DNA of 64,000 bases from Streptomyces tanashiensis (lineage in GTDB: Bacteria > Actinomycetota > Actinomycetes > Streptomycetales > Streptomycetaceae), in assembly GCF_014648895.1 (NCBI RefSeq), contig NZ_BMRZ01000001.1:1-64000 (forward strand). Direction: 5' to 3'. Position 1 is the first letter of the stretch, and each line of letters starts with the position of its first letter. Made by a program: the position numbers and the translations under genes. Positions 8,263-17,050 of this stretch are shown in pieces. The notes under the pieces were generated by a model. The model was not told the origin of the DNA. It searched no databases and saw only the letters and a list, made by a program, of their open reading frames with translations.

Positions 8263-9096
8263 TCAGCCGCGCTTCTCGGCGGCGGTGCGGAAGGCGAGGG
8301 CGGTCTTCGCGGCCCCGGCGAGGTCGCCGCCTCCTCCTCCGAGCAGCACGCTGCCGAAGGTTCCGGAATCGGTCCACGCGCACAGCACCGGCTGAGCCCC
8401 GGACGCCGCGAGGGTCCCGCAGCTCAGCTTGCCGCCCCAGGGGCCGGCGTCGAACGGGGTCACGTCCTGGGCCTTCGCCCCGGCGAAGAAGTTCCGCAGC
8501 TCCTGGTCGAGCGTGTCCCTCCCCTTCTCCGCGGCGAGGGAGGGGTCCCACTCGACGGCGTCGATGCCGAGCATCAGGTCCGGGGCCCCGTCGCCGTCAC
8601 GGTCGTAGTACCACTGCCTGCCCCTCGGCCTCTTCTTCCCCTTCATCGGGTCCTCCCCCGCAAGGAGCCGGTACTCCCCGACGCGTTCGGGCCCTTCGAC
8701 GACCCGGTCCGGGACGGCCTCACCCTGCCCGGCCCCGGCCACCGCGGCGGAACCGGCCCCCGACCGCGCCGCCGGGGGCTCCCCCTCGAACGAGAGCGCC
8801 CTCGTGACGCCGAGGGCGACGATCGCCGCGACCACGCCGAGGACGATCCTCTGCCGGCGCCGGGCGCGCGCCCAGGATCCGTCGGCGCCACCGTCCGTGA
8901 CACGCGCGTCGGCCTCCGCGGCTTCGGCGAGCGGGGCCGGCGAGGAGGGCGCGGGGCCGCGGCCCGGGGCCTCCTGCCGCCAGGAGCGGGTGAGGCGCCA
9001 GACGAGGGCTGCGGCCAGGACGGCGACCAGGAGCGTCCCGATGGCCTGGCCCTGGGCGAAGGACTCCGAGGAGGGGTCCACGGCAAGGATGATCAT
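8263..9096 (-). CDS. uncharacterised membrane protein with two N-terminal transmembrane segments
   Basis: 277 residues; family not recognised. A hydrophobic segment at about 17-36 (IGTLLVAVLAAALVW) is followed by an acidic, Pro/Ala-rich linker. A second segment is at about 84-100 (IVLGVVAAIVALGVTRAL). The C-terminal 150 residues contain YYDRDGDGAPDLMLGIDAVEWD and end in a globular part with two cysteines (SCGTL, LCAW). The DxDGDGxxD string resembles a calcium-binding FG-GAP/EF-like loop, but a single copy proves little. TACGAT lies seven bases upstream of the ATG with no ribosome site, so it is probably leaderless. Confidence 0.7.
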   Translation of the reverse strand: MIILAVDPSSESFAQGQAIGTLLVAVLAAALVWRLTRSWRQEAPGRGPAPSSPAPLAEAAEADARVTDGGADGSWARARRRQRIVLGVVAAIVALGVTRALSFEGEPPAARSGAGSAAVAGAGQGEAVPDRVVEGPERVGEYRLLAGEDPMKGKKRPRGRQWYYDRDGDGAPDLMLGIDAVEWDPSLAAEKGRDTLDQELRNFFAGAKAQDVTPFDAGPWGGKLSCGTLAASGAQPVLCAWTDSGTFGSVLLGGGGGDLAGAAKTALAFRTAAEKRG

Positions 9097-9103
9097 GACG
9101 AGG

Positions 9104-9109
9104 ATCGTA
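9104..9109 (-). promoter_or_regulatory. -10 element, leaderless membrane protein gene
   Basis: TACGAT on the minus strand, seven bases before the ATG at 9096; no Shine-Dalgarno sequence. Confidence 0.4.
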
Positions 9110-9170
9110 GGGGCGCGGCGGGCCCGGGCGGGTCACGATCCCGCATCGCCCCGGCACGCGATCGCGCAGG

Positions 9171-10319
9171 TCAGACGGACTTCGCCGCCTCCACGACCGC
9201 CGGGACGAGGCGGTCGTTCTCGGGGGCGCCCGGGCCGGCCAGGAAGCCGAAGCGGCGGCGGGTGTAGCTGTAGGCCAGGCCGGTGGACGGGTCGGCGAAG
9301 GCCTGGGAGCCGGGGGCGCCGCTGTGGCCGACCGCGGTCGGGCCGAGGGACGGGTGGCGGGTGGCGAGCGGGACGAAGCCGAGGCCGAAGGCGTTCTCGG
9401 AGCCCGTGACGAGGTCGGTGCCCTCGGAGTGGATCCGGGCGAACTCGGCCAGGGTGCCGGGGGTGAGCAGCGGAGGCCGGCCGTCGAGCTCGCCGGCGAT
9501 CGCCGCGTACATCCGCGAGAGGCCGCGGGCGGTGCCGACGCCGCCGCCGGAGAGCGGTGCCTGGACGCGGACGGCCCGGGAGTTCCCGTACCCGACGTCG
9601 TCGAACGGCGGATCGGCGTGGAGGTTGAACGCGATCGCCATGAAGCTGTCCGGTGCGACCGGGTTCTCGGCGAGGAAGGCCTGCTCGGCGGGGGTCGGCC
9701 GGACCGGCAGGGCCGTACGGAAGCGGGGTTCGAGCTCCTCGGGCAGGCCGAGGTGGTAGTCGAGGGCGTACGGGACGCGGACCCGCTCCTCGTAGAGTTC
9801 CTGGACCGTCCGGCCGGTGGCCCGCAGCACCACCTCGCCGACCAGGGCGCCGATCACCAGGGCGTGGTAGCCGTGACCCGTGTCCGGCTCCCAGAAGGGG
9901 CGCTGCCCTGCGAGGCGCGCGGCGATCAGGCGGTCGTCGGCGAGCTCCTCGTCCGAGAGGCCGCCGTCCGCGCCGATCAGTCCGGCGCGATGGGCGAGCA
10001 GCTGCCGGAGGGTGATCCTCTCCTTGCCCTCGGCGGCGAACTCGGGCCACCAGGAGGCGACTTCGCGGTCCAGGTCGAGGACGCCGTCCTGGACGAGGAG
10101 GGCGGTGATCAGGGCCATGACGCCCTTGGAGGAGGAGTACAGCCCGAGCAGGGAGTCGCCGTCGACGCCGTCCCCGCCCCAGAGGTCGACGACGAGCCGG
10201 CCGCGGTGGTGGACGGCGAGCTGGGCACCGCCGTCCCGCGCCTCGTTCGCGGCGATCCCCGCGAACACCTCCCGTACGGACTCGAATCCGGGCTCCACCG
10301 TGCCGTGGACGTCGGGCAT
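9171..10319 (-). CDS. serine hydrolase of the beta-lactamase (class C / esterase EstB-like) family
   Basis: 382 residues. The ATG at 10319 follows a GGGAG sequence; a GTG 12 codons upstream lacks a ribosome site. The active-site serine is in YSSSKGV (SxxK). The Tyr motif is GYHALVIG in place of YxN. The KTG-equivalent is GHSGAPGSQAFADP near the C terminus. YHA and HSG variants are typical of the esterase and D-aminopeptidase branch of this superfamily rather than antibiotic beta-lactamases. There is no signal peptide, so it is cytosolic. Substrate unknown. It is divergent from the DnaN-like gene. Confidence 0.88.
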   Translation of the reverse strand: MPDVHGTVEPGFESVREVFAGIAANEARDGGAQLAVHHRGRLVVDLWGGDGVDGDSLLGLYSSSKGVMALITALLVQDGVLDLDREVASWWPEFAAEGKERITLRQLLAHRAGLIGADGGLSDEELADDRLIAARLAGQRPFWEPDTGHGYHALVIGALVGEVVLRATGRTVQELYEERVRVPYALDYHLGLPEELEPRFRTALPVRPTPAEQAFLAENPVAPDSFMAIAFNLHADPPFDDVGYGNSRAVRVQAPLSGGGVGTARGLSRMYAAIAGELDGRPPLLTPGTLAEFARIHSEGTDLVTGSENAFGLGFVPLATRHPSLGPTAVGHSGAPGSQAFADPSTGLAYSYTRRRFGFLAGPGAPENDRLVPAVVEAAKSV

Positions 10320-10455
10320 GGCTCCACTCCCCCTGTCTGTCGCTGCCGTGGTCACCCAGCAGAACGATCAAGGGCGCGGTTCCCTTCCCGTTCCGCGGAG
10401 TGGAGTTCGATCCTGCCCGGAACGGCCGCTCGACGCCGTTGTCAGTGGCGGCCGC

Positions 10456-10461
10456 TAGCGT
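10456..10461 (+). promoter_or_regulatory. -10 element of the leaderless dnaN-like gene
   Basis: TAGCGT, seven bases before the ATG at 10469; no ribosome binding site in the intervening bases. Confidence 0.45.
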
Positions 10462-10468
10462 CGCCGGC

Positions 10469-11572
10469 ATGGAATTCCGCATCGACAGCGCCGTGTTGAC
10501 CGACGCCGTGGCCTGGGCCGCGCGCGTGCTGCCGGCCCGCTCCCCCCTGCCCGTGCTCGGCGGACTGCTCCTGGAGGCGGCGGAGGGCGGACTGCGCGTC
10601 TCGGGCCTCGACCACGAGGCCTCGGCCCGCGTCGAGGTCGAGGCCGACACCGCCGTCGAGGGCCGGGCGCTCGTCCTCGGCCGGCGTCTGCTCGACATCT
10701 GCAAGGTGCTGCCCAAGGGCCCCGCCGAGCTCGCCGTCGAGGGCGCCCGCCTCTCGGTGACCTCGGGCGACGCCCGCTTCGGCCTCTCCCTGCTGCCGCT
10801 CGACGACTACCCCGCCGCGCCCGCCCTGCCCGAGGTGCGCGGCCTGGTGGACGGGGACGCCTTCGCCGCGGCGGTCGGCCAGGTCGCGGTGGCCGCCGGC
10901 CGGGACGACTCCCTGCCCGTCCTGACCGGGATACGCCTCGCCCTGGACGGCGCCACGATGACGCTCGCGGCCACCGACCGCTACCGCTACGCGGTCCGCA
11001 CCCTGGAGTGGCAGCCGGAGGCCGGTGCCCCCGCGGAGGGGGCCGACGTGGTGGTGCCGGCCCGCCGCCTCACCGAGATCGCCCGCTCCCTCGCCGGCAC
11101 GGGCCCGGCCCGTCTCGCCCTCGACTCCGGCTCGCTCGGCTTCGAGAGCGCCGACACCCGCAGCACCACCCGGCTGCTCGACGGCCGGCTCCCCCGTCAC
11201 GACAAGCTCTTCGCGCTCGGCGAGCACGCCCTCGCGGTCACCGGGCGGGCCCCGCTGACCGAGGCCGTCAGGCGGGTCGCGGTCGTCGCCGAGGGCGACA
11301 GCCCGGTCCAGCTGGCCTTCTCCCCCACCGGCCTGCACCTCCAGGCGGGTTACGAGGACGACGTGGCCTCCCAGCGCCTCCCCGCCACCCTCACGGGGGC
11401 GGAGTCCCTGACGGTCGCCTTCAACCCGGGCTACCTCCTGGACGCGCTGGGCTCACTGGCTTCGCCCGAGGTCCACTTCCACCTCCTGGGGCCCGGCCAG
11501 CGCGCCCTGCTCACCGACGGCCCGGAGGCGACCCACCGCCATCTGCTGATGTCGGTGAAGCCGCTGGTCTGA
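10469..11572 (+). CDS. DNA polymerase III beta subunit-like sliding clamp (second DnaN)
   Basis: 367 residues with the three-domain DnaN architecture: MEFRIDSAVLTDAVAWAARVLPARSP domain I, a middle domain with DDSLPVLTGIRLALDG and ATDRYRYAVR, and a C-terminal domain ending HRHLLMSVKPLV. The principal Streptomyces dnaN sits next to dnaA at the origin. No replication genes surround this copy, so it is most likely the additional DnaN paralogue known in many streptomycetes. Its role (repair, translesion or specialised replication) is unknown. The ATG appears leaderless. It is convergent with the following membrane protein gene; only four bases separate the stops. Confidence 0.88.
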   Translation: MEFRIDSAVLTDAVAWAARVLPARSPLPVLGGLLLEAAEGGLRVSGLDHEASARVEVEADTAVEGRALVLGRRLLDICKVLPKGPAELAVEGARLSVTSGDARFGLSLLPLDDYPAAPALPEVRGLVDGDAFAAAVGQVAVAAGRDDSLPVLTGIRLALDGATMTLAATDRYRYAVRTLEWQPEAGAPAEGADVVVPARRLTEIARSLAGTGPARLALDSGSLGFESADTRSTTRLLDGRLPRHDKLFALGEHALAVTGRAPLTEAVRRVAVVAEGDSPVQLAFSPTGLHLQAGYEDDVASQRLPATLTGAESLTVAFNPGYLLDALGSLASPEVHFHLLGPGQRALLTDGPEATHRHLLMSVKPLV

Positions 11573-11576
11573 GCCG

Positions 11577-12914
11577 TCAGAAGCCGCCGCCGCCGTCGAA
11601 TCCACCGCCGCCGCCGAAGTCCCCGCCGCCCCCGAAGTCGCTCGACCCGAAGTCCCCGGAGCTGAAGTCGGCGCCGGAGAAGTCGCCGCCCTGGAAGTCG
11701 CCGCCGCCGTACTCGGAGGCGTACGCGGGGGTGGCGAGCATGGAGCCGAGCATGGTGCCCACGAGGAGGCCGGGCAGCATGCCGCCGCCGAAGTAGCCGC
11801 CGGCCCAGGGGCCGTAGGCGGGGCCCGCCTCCCAGTAGGGGCGGCGGCCGGTGTCGGTGTCGACGGTGCGGGCCACCGGGTCGAGGCCGTCGTCGAGGCG
11901 GGCCGCGTCGGCGGCGCAGACCGGGACCTGGCGGGGGGCGCCGCCGGCCGGGGTCCAGGTCCGGTCGTCGGCCGCGGGACCGTGACGGGGGTCGAAGAAG
12001 CACGGGGGCCGCCGCTCGGGGAGCGGGCGGGACTCGCGGCGGGCGGCCAGGACGGCCAGGGAGTAGCGGCCGTCCTCCAGGGCCTGGGTGACCTCGCGGA
12101 CCTCGTGCGGCCGGGCGACCGCGCCCATGAGGGACTTGGCCCGGTCGTAGGAGTCGAGGGCGCGCTCGTAGTCGCCGCGCATGGCGTCGTCGGCACCGCG
12201 CTCGGCGGGGTGGAAGTCGAGGCGTTCGAGCTCTTCACCGAAGGCGGTGATGTCCTCGTCGACGACGACCCGGAGCCGGTCGAGCGCGGCACGCTCCTCG
12301 GCCTCCTTGCGGAGCCGGTTGCGGCGGACGACGGCGTAGGCGCCCGCGCCGCCGGCGACGACGACCGCTCCGAGGGTCACGAGCCCGGCGACGGGGACGC
12401 CGGAGTCCGTGCCGGCGGAGCCCCAGGAGGCGGGGGCGGAGCCGCGGAGGGTGGGCAGGGCCTGGTCGACGAAGTTGTTGAGCTCGGTGGCCGCGTCGGC
12501 GCCGGGCTGGCGTACGGAGGTGACGAGGTTGTCCACGGCGTCCCGGGACATCACCGAGCGGTCGGCGCGGGCGTCGAAGCCGTCGCCGAGGCGGATCGCG
12601 TACAGGCCGGTGATGCCGGTCTGGGTGCGCAGGTTCTGGAAGAGGTTCTCCGGCGGGAACTGCGCGTTCGCGGGGAGCACCGCCACGAGGAGCGGCTTGT
12701 CCGCGTTCTTGATCTTCTGCGCGAGGGCGTCCGCGTCGGCCTTGGAGAGCTGGTCGGCGGCGCCGGGGTCGACGTACACCGGGCCCTGTTTCAGGGCGGC
12801 GGCCGCGTCGGACACGCCCGTGGCCCTGGCGCCCGCGGTGGGCGCCAGGACCAGAAGCAGCAGCAGGAACAGCCCGCCGAGGGCCGACCACACGGATATC
12901 GCCCTGGTCCTCAT
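11577..12914 (-). CDS. TPM-like membrane protein with Gly/Phe-rich C-terminal tail
   Basis: 445 residues, ATG start. A signal/anchor (5-33) leads to an extracellular domain of about 130 residues (VYVDPGAADQLSKADADAL, KPLLVAVLPANAQ) reminiscent of TPM-type domains. One transmembrane helix lies at about 172-195 (VPVAGLVTLGAVVVAGGAGAYAVV). A basic, helical, probably coiled cytoplasmic region follows (about 198-300). A hydrophobic Gly/Ala patch (about 380-400) precedes a tail of [SG]xDF repeats (FSGADFSSGDFGSSDFGG) that ends in poly-Gly. Gly-rich tails are common in TPM-domain proteins. No function is assigned. It is upstream of nothing in its own direction until cimA, which is read the same way. 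Confidence 0.75.
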   Translation of the reverse strand: MRTRAISVWSALGGLFLLLLLVLAPTAGARATGVSDAAAALKQGPVYVDPGAADQLSKADADALAQKIKNADKPLLVAVLPANAQFPPENLFQNLRTQTGITGLYAIRLGDGFDARADRSVMSRDAVDNLVTSVRQPGADAATELNNFVDQALPTLRGSAPASWGSAGTDSGVPVAGLVTLGAVVVAGGAGAYAVVRRNRLRKEAEERAALDRLRVVVDEDITAFGEELERLDFHPAERGADDAMRGDYERALDSYDRAKSLMGAVARPHEVREVTQALEDGRYSLAVLAARRESRPLPERRPPCFFDPRHGPAADDRTWTPAGGAPRQVPVCAADAARLDDGLDPVARTVDTDTGRRPYWEAGPAYGPWAGGYFGGGMLPGLLVGTMLGSMLATPAYASEYGGGDFQGGDFSGADFSSGDFGSSDFGGGGDFGGGGGFDGGGGF

Positions 12915-12966
12915 GGTTCGACGCTACCCGAACCAGACCAAACCGAACACAGATGGGCGATACGGA

Positions 12967-14583
12967 CTATTCCGCCGGGTCGACCCCGGCCCGCAGCAGG
13001 CCGTACGTGAAGGCGTCCTCCAGGGCCTGCCAGGACGCGGCGATGACGTTCTCGCCGACGCCGACCGTGGACCACTCGCCGTTGCCGTCGCTGGTGGTGA
13101 CCAGGACCCGGGTCGTGGACTCGGTGCCGTGGCGGCCCTCCAGGATGCGGACCTTGTAGTCGACCAGCTCGAACTTGGCGAGCTGCGGGTAGATCCGCTC
13201 CAGGGCCACCCTCATCGCCCGGTCGAGGGCGTTGACCGGGCCGTTGCCCTCGGCGGTGGCGACGATCCGCTCGCCCTTGGCCCAGAGCTTCACGGTCGCC
13301 TCGTTGGCGTGGGTGCCGTCGGGGCGGTCCTCGACGATCGCCCGCCAGGACTCCGTACGGAAGTAGCGACGGGCCCGGCCCTCGGCCTCCTCGCGGAGCA
13401 GCAGCTCGAAGGAGGCGTCGGCGGCCTCGTACGTGTAGCCCTTGAGCTCGCGCTCCTTGACCCGCTCGACGACCCGGGCGACGAGCGCGCGGTCGCCGCC
13501 CAGGTCGACGCCGAGCTCCTTGCCCTTGAGCTCGATGGAGGCGCGGCCGGCCATGTCGGAGACCAGCATCCGCATGGTGTTGCCGACCAGCTCGGGGTCG
13601 ATGTGCTGGTAGAGGTCGGGGTCCACCTTGATCGCCGAGGCGTGGAGTCCGGCCTTGTGGGCGAAGGCGGAGACGCCGACGTACGGCTGGTGGGTGGAGG
13701 GGGTGAGGTTGACGACCTCGGCGATGGCGTGCGAGATCCGGGTCATCTCGGCGAGGGCGCCGTCGGGGAGGATCTTCTTGCCGTACTTGAGCTCCAGGGC
13801 CGCGACGACGGGGAAGAGGTTGGCGTTGCCGACCCGCTCGCCGTAACCGTTGGCGGTGCACTGGACGTGGGTGGCGCCCGCGTCGACGGCGGCGAGGGTG
13901 TTGGCGACGGCGCAGCCGGTGTCGTCCTGGGCGTGGATGCCGAGGCGGGCTCCGGTGTCGGCGACGACGGTGGCGACGACGGCCTGGACCTGGGCGGGCA
14001 GCATGCCGCCGTTGGTGTCGCAGAGGATGACGACGTCGGCCCCGGCCTCGTGGGCGGCGCGGACGACGGCCTTGGCGTAGTCCGGGTTCGCCTTGTAGCC
14101 GTCGAAGAAGTGCTCGCAGTCGATGAAGACCCGGCGCCCCTGGGAGGTCAGGTAGGAGACGGTGTCGCGGACCATCTCCAGGTTCTCTTCCAGAGTGGTG
14201 CGCAGGGCGAGCTCGACGTGCCGGTCGTGCGACTTGGCGACCAGGGTGATCACCGGAGCGCCGGAGTCGAGGAGCGCCTTGACCTGCGGGTCCTCGGCCG
14301 CGCTGCCACCGGCCCTGCGGGTCGCGCCGAAGGCGACGAGTTGCGCGTTCTTGAACGCGATCTCCTGCCGGGCACGGGCGAAGAACTCCGTGTCGCGCGG
14401 GTTGGCGCCGGGCCAGCCGCCCTCGATGAAGCCCACGCCGAAATCGTCGAGGTGCCGGGCGATGGTCAGCTTGTCCGCGACGGTGAGGTTGATGCCTTCA
14501 CGCTGCGCCCCGTCGCGCAGCGTCGTGTCGAAGACATGGAAGCTGTCGTCGAGGCGCGAGCCCTCGGCGTTCTCCGTGGTCAT
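12967..14583 (-). CDS. cimA: citramalate synthase
   Basis: 538 residues. Condenses pyruvate and acetyl-CoA to (R)-citramalate, giving 2-oxobutyrate for isoleucine without threonine. The HMGL-like TIM barrel begins HVFDTTLRDGAQREGINLT (about 11-29). Metal and substrate motifs include CDTNGG and the HAQDDTG and ANGYGERVGNANL strings. The C-terminal part is the LeuA-type allosteric dimerisation domain. Length and GWPGANPRDTEFF fit the long actinobacterial CimA rather than 2-isopropylmalate synthase. The ATG has AGGAG about 12 bases upstream. Upstream lie a leader peptide with two adjacent Ile codons and a U-tract hairpin, indicating attenuation by isoleucyl-tRNA supply. Confidence 0.93.
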   Translation of the reverse strand: MTTENAEGSRLDDSFHVFDTTLRDGAQREGINLTVADKLTIARHLDDFGVGFIEGGWPGANPRDTEFFARARQEIAFKNAQLVAFGATRRAGGSAAEDPQVKALLDSGAPVITLVAKSHDRHVELALRTTLEENLEMVRDTVSYLTSQGRRVFIDCEHFFDGYKANPDYAKAVVRAAHEAGADVVILCDTNGGMLPAQVQAVVATVVADTGARLGIHAQDDTGCAVANTLAAVDAGATHVQCTANGYGERVGNANLFPVVAALELKYGKKILPDGALAEMTRISHAIAEVVNLTPSTHQPYVGVSAFAHKAGLHASAIKVDPDLYQHIDPELVGNTMRMLVSDMAGRASIELKGKELGVDLGGDRALVARVVERVKERELKGYTYEAADASFELLLREEAEGRARRYFRTESWRAIVEDRPDGTHANEATVKLWAKGERIVATAEGNGPVNALDRAMRVALERIYPQLAKFELVDYKVRILEGRHGTESTTRVLVTTSDGNGEWSTVGVGENVIAASWQALEDAFTYGLLRAGVDPAE

Positions 14584-14685
14584 GGCTGTGATGGCTCCTG
14601 TCGGATGTGGCTCCGGAAGGGATGGATCCACTTGCCCCCATTCTCACGCGTCGTCCGTTTCCGGCATGGGTGGGGCCGGAAAACG

Positions 14686-14711
14686 AAAAAACCCCTCGCG
14701 GGTGCGAGAGG
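14686..14711 (-). terminator. transcription attenuator in the cimA leader
   Basis: In the minus-strand RNA an 8-pair stem CCUCUCGC / GCGAGGGG (one G-U pair, loop ACCC) is followed directly by UUUUUUCG. It is an intrinsic terminator located before, not after, a gene: 103 bases upstream of the cimA ATG and 55 bases after the leader peptide stop. The ilvB leader has the same layout and a similar stem. Confidence 0.75.
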
Positions 14712-14765
14712 TCTGCGCGCGGGTCTGAGGCACGGTGTCCACTGCCGCGGGGGTGGTGCCGCGAT

Positions 14766-14807
14766 TCAGTGGCCACTGCGGACCGGCGCGCCGCTGCCGA
14801 TAATCAT
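14766..14807 (-). CDS. candidate cimA leader peptide (13 residues, Ile-Ile)
   Basis: Short open frame MIIGSGAPVRSGH ending TGA, positioned before the cimA attenuator. Codons 2 and 3 are ATT ATC, both Ile. ATT is rare in this genome's usage. An in-frame GTG five codons upstream is an alternative start (VLATT before MII). There is no Shine-Dalgarno sequence; a leaderless transcript is possible. The length is the same as that of the ilvB leader peptide. Inference: ribosome stalling at the Ile codons when isoleucine is short would favour readthrough into cimA. Confidence 0.6.
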   Translation of the reverse strand: MIIGSGAPVRSGH

Positions 14808-14865
14808 CGTGGTAGCAAGCACGCCGGAAGTCTGACACAGGTGCGCGGCCGACGGGACGCCGGTC

Positions 14866-16218
14866 TCACGATACGGGCAGTTGATCTCGCTCCTGCCCCG
14901 GCCGCTCTCCCGGCCCCTGTCCGGGCAGCGCGGAGCCGGCTGCGCCGACGCGGCCCAGGTCGATGTCGCGGGTCTCCCGCATCGTGAGGTAGACGACCAG
15001 GGAGACGGCCGCGCAGCCCGCCACGTACCAGGAGAAGCCCGACTCGGCCCCGGCGTCCTTGAACCAGAGCGCCACGTACTCGGCGGTGCCGCCGAAGAGG
15101 GCGTTGGCGATGGCGTACGGCAGGGCGACGCCGAGCGCGCGGATGCCGGTCGGGAAGAGCTCGGCCTTCACGCAGGCGTTGATCGAGGTGTAGCCGGTGA
15201 CGACGAGGAGCGCGAGGAGGGAGAGGCCGAGGGCCGGCCAGAAGGAGCCGGCGTGCTTGAGCATCGTCAGGATCGGGACGGTGAGGAGGGTCGAGCCGAC
15301 CGCGAAGGTGATGAGGAGCGGGCGGCGCCCGATCCGGTCGGAGAGCCGGCCGGCGAGCGGCTGCAGACAGGCGAAGACGATCAGCGCGCAGAAGGAGACC
15401 AGGGTGGCGGTCTGCTTCGGCAGCCCGGCGGAGTTGGAGAGGTACTTGGTGAGGTAGGTGGTGTACGTGTAGTACGCCACGGTCCCGCCCATGGTGAGCG
15501 CGATGACGAGGAAGACCTCCCGCCGGTGCGCCCACAGGGCCTTGAGGGTGCCCTGCTGTCCCCGCGCGACCCCGGAGTCGGCGGTCTCCTCGTACACCTC
15601 CGTCTCCAGCATGTTCCGGCGCAGGTAGAAGACGACGGCCGCGCCGAGGGCGCCGACGACGAACGGGATCCGCCAGCCCCAGGCGTGCAGGGCGTCGGCG
15701 GACAGGGTGTGCTGGAGGACGAGCAGCAGACCGAGGCCGAGGATCTGGCCGGCGGTCATCGACACGTACTGGAAGCTGGAGGCGAAGCCGCGGTGCTCGG
15801 GCGCGGAGGCCTCGGTGAGGTAGGTGGCGCTGGCCGCGTACTCGCCGCCGACGGAGAGGCCCTGGAGGAGGCGGGCGAGGAGGAGGACGGCGGCGCCTCC
15901 GTATCCGGCGAAGGAGTAGGTCGGCGCGACGGCGATCAGCACGGCGGAGGCCGACATCAGCGTCACCGTGAGGGTGAGCGCCGCCTTGCGGCCCTTCCGG
16001 TCGCCGACCCGGCCGAGGAGCCAGCCGCCGACGGGGCGCATGAAGAAGCCGACGGCGAAGATGCCGGCGGTGTTCATGAGCTTGGCGGTGTCGTCGCCCT
16101 CGGGGAAGAAGGCCCCCGCGAAGTAGGTGGCGAAGCTCGCGTACACGAACCAGTCGAACCACTCGACCATGTTGCCCGCGGAGCCGACCCAGATCTTCTT
16201 CCAGTGCTCTCGTCCCAT
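14866..16218 (-). CDS. MFS permease, metabolite:H+ symporter (MHS) family
   Basis: 450 residues with 12 predicted transmembrane helices. The opening GSAGNMVEWFDWFVYASFA and the GDRKGRKAAL loop between helices 2 and 3 are signatures of the alpha-ketoglutarate/proline-betaine/citrate symporter family. GRLSDRIGRRPLL marks the repeat of that loop in the second half. Such permeases import dicarboxylates or compatible solutes with protons. The substrate cannot be read from sequence. The gene follows a TetR gene in the same direction after 75 bases, so that regulator probably controls it. Confidence 0.88.
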   Translation of the reverse strand: MGREHWKKIWVGSAGNMVEWFDWFVYASFATYFAGAFFPEGDDTAKLMNTAGIFAVGFFMRPVGGWLLGRVGDRKGRKAALTLTVTLMSASAVLIAVAPTYSFAGYGGAAVLLLARLLQGLSVGGEYAASATYLTEASAPEHRGFASSFQYVSMTAGQILGLGLLLVLQHTLSADALHAWGWRIPFVVGALGAAVVFYLRRNMLETEVYEETADSGVARGQQGTLKALWAHRREVFLVIALTMGGTVAYYTYTTYLTKYLSNSAGLPKQTATLVSFCALIVFACLQPLAGRLSDRIGRRPLLITFAVGSTLLTVPILTMLKHAGSFWPALGLSLLALLVVTGYTSINACVKAELFPTGIRALGVALPYAIANALFGGTAEYVALWFKDAGAESGFSWYVAGCAAVSLVVYLTMRETRDIDLGRVGAAGSALPGQGPGERPGQERDQLPVS

Positions 16219-16293
16219 GGGCAGGAACCGTGCCGGAGATCACGCGGCGCCAACAAGGCTGTAGCGCACAACGATCGGGTGTACTTACGTGCG

Positions 16294-16929
16294 TTACGGT
16301 CGCGAGAGCAGGCTCTGCTCGAGGAACTCCCGCACGTGTGTGAGGACCTGCTCCCGGCCCGTGCCCGGGATGCCGACGGCGACGTGCACGCTGAAGCCGT
16401 CGAGCAGGGCCCGCATCCGGGTGGCGAAGCGGTCCGGGTCGACCGCGCGGAACTCCTCCCGCGAGACGCCCTCGGCGAGGATCGCGACCAGGTCCCGGTG
16501 CCAGGCCCCCTCGATGGCGGCCTGCCGGGCGCGGGCGTCGTCGTCGGCGTTCTGCGAGCGGTTCCAGACCTCCAGCCAGAGCGTCCAGTGCGGGTCGCGG
16601 GGCCCGCGGGGCACGTACACGTCGACGTATCCGTCGAGCCGGTCGCGCGCCGTCCCCGGCCGGGACAGCAGAGCGCTCCGCTCGGCCCCGAGCCGCCCCT
16701 CGCTCCATTCCAGGGTCTGCAGCAGCAGCTCGTCCTTGGTCCGGAAGTAGTAGAGGAGGTGCCCGCTGCTCATCCCGACCTGCCGCCCGAGCCCGGCCAT
16801 GGTGAGCCCGTCGAGCCCGCGCTCGGCGATGGTGTCCATGGCCGCGGCGAGCACGTCCTCCCGCGGCGGGGCCGCCTGGTTGCGCCGCCGGGGGTGGGAG
16901 GGGGTGGTGGGGTTGCTGCTCTGACTCAC
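16294..16929 (-). CDS. TetR-family transcriptional regulator (BetI-like)
   Basis: 211 residues, GTG start. The N-terminal HTH runs from about 24 to 70 (VLAAAMDTIAERGLDGLTM, then GRQVGMSSGHLLYYFRTKDELL). SSGHLLYYFRTKDEL is close to BetI-type repressors, which sense small cationic or osmolyte ligands. The C-terminal ligand domain is of normal size. TAGAAC six bases before the GTG suggests a leaderless transcript. It is probably co-transcribed with the MHS permease and separated from the agmatine deiminase gene by a strong hairpin. Confidence 0.9.
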   Translation of the reverse strand: MSQSSNPTTPSHPRRRNQAAPPREDVLAAAMDTIAERGLDGLTMAGLGRQVGMSSGHLLYYFRTKDELLLQTLEWSEGRLGAERSALLSRPGTARDRLDGYVDVYVPRGPRDPHWTLWLEVWNRSQNADDDARARQAAIEGAWHRDLVAILAEGVSREEFRAVDPDRFATRMRALLDGFSVHVAVGIPGTGREQVLTHVREFLEQSLLSRP

Positions 16930-17009
16930 TCGTACGTTCTACAGGATGCGGCCGACGGGCCCTCCCCGAAGGTGACGCCTGGGACGGCCGTCTCGCTGTC
17001 GGCGCGGCG

Positions 17010-17045
17010 CCGGCCCCCGTCGGACGAGTGATCCGCGGGGGCCGG
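17010..17045 (-). terminator. terminator after the urease-agmatine deiminase operon
   Basis: Perfect 10-base inverted repeat CCGGCCCCCG / CGGGGGCCGG with a 16-base loop, six bases beyond the agmatine deiminase stop. Confidence 0.6.
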
Positions 17046-17050
17046 GCGGG

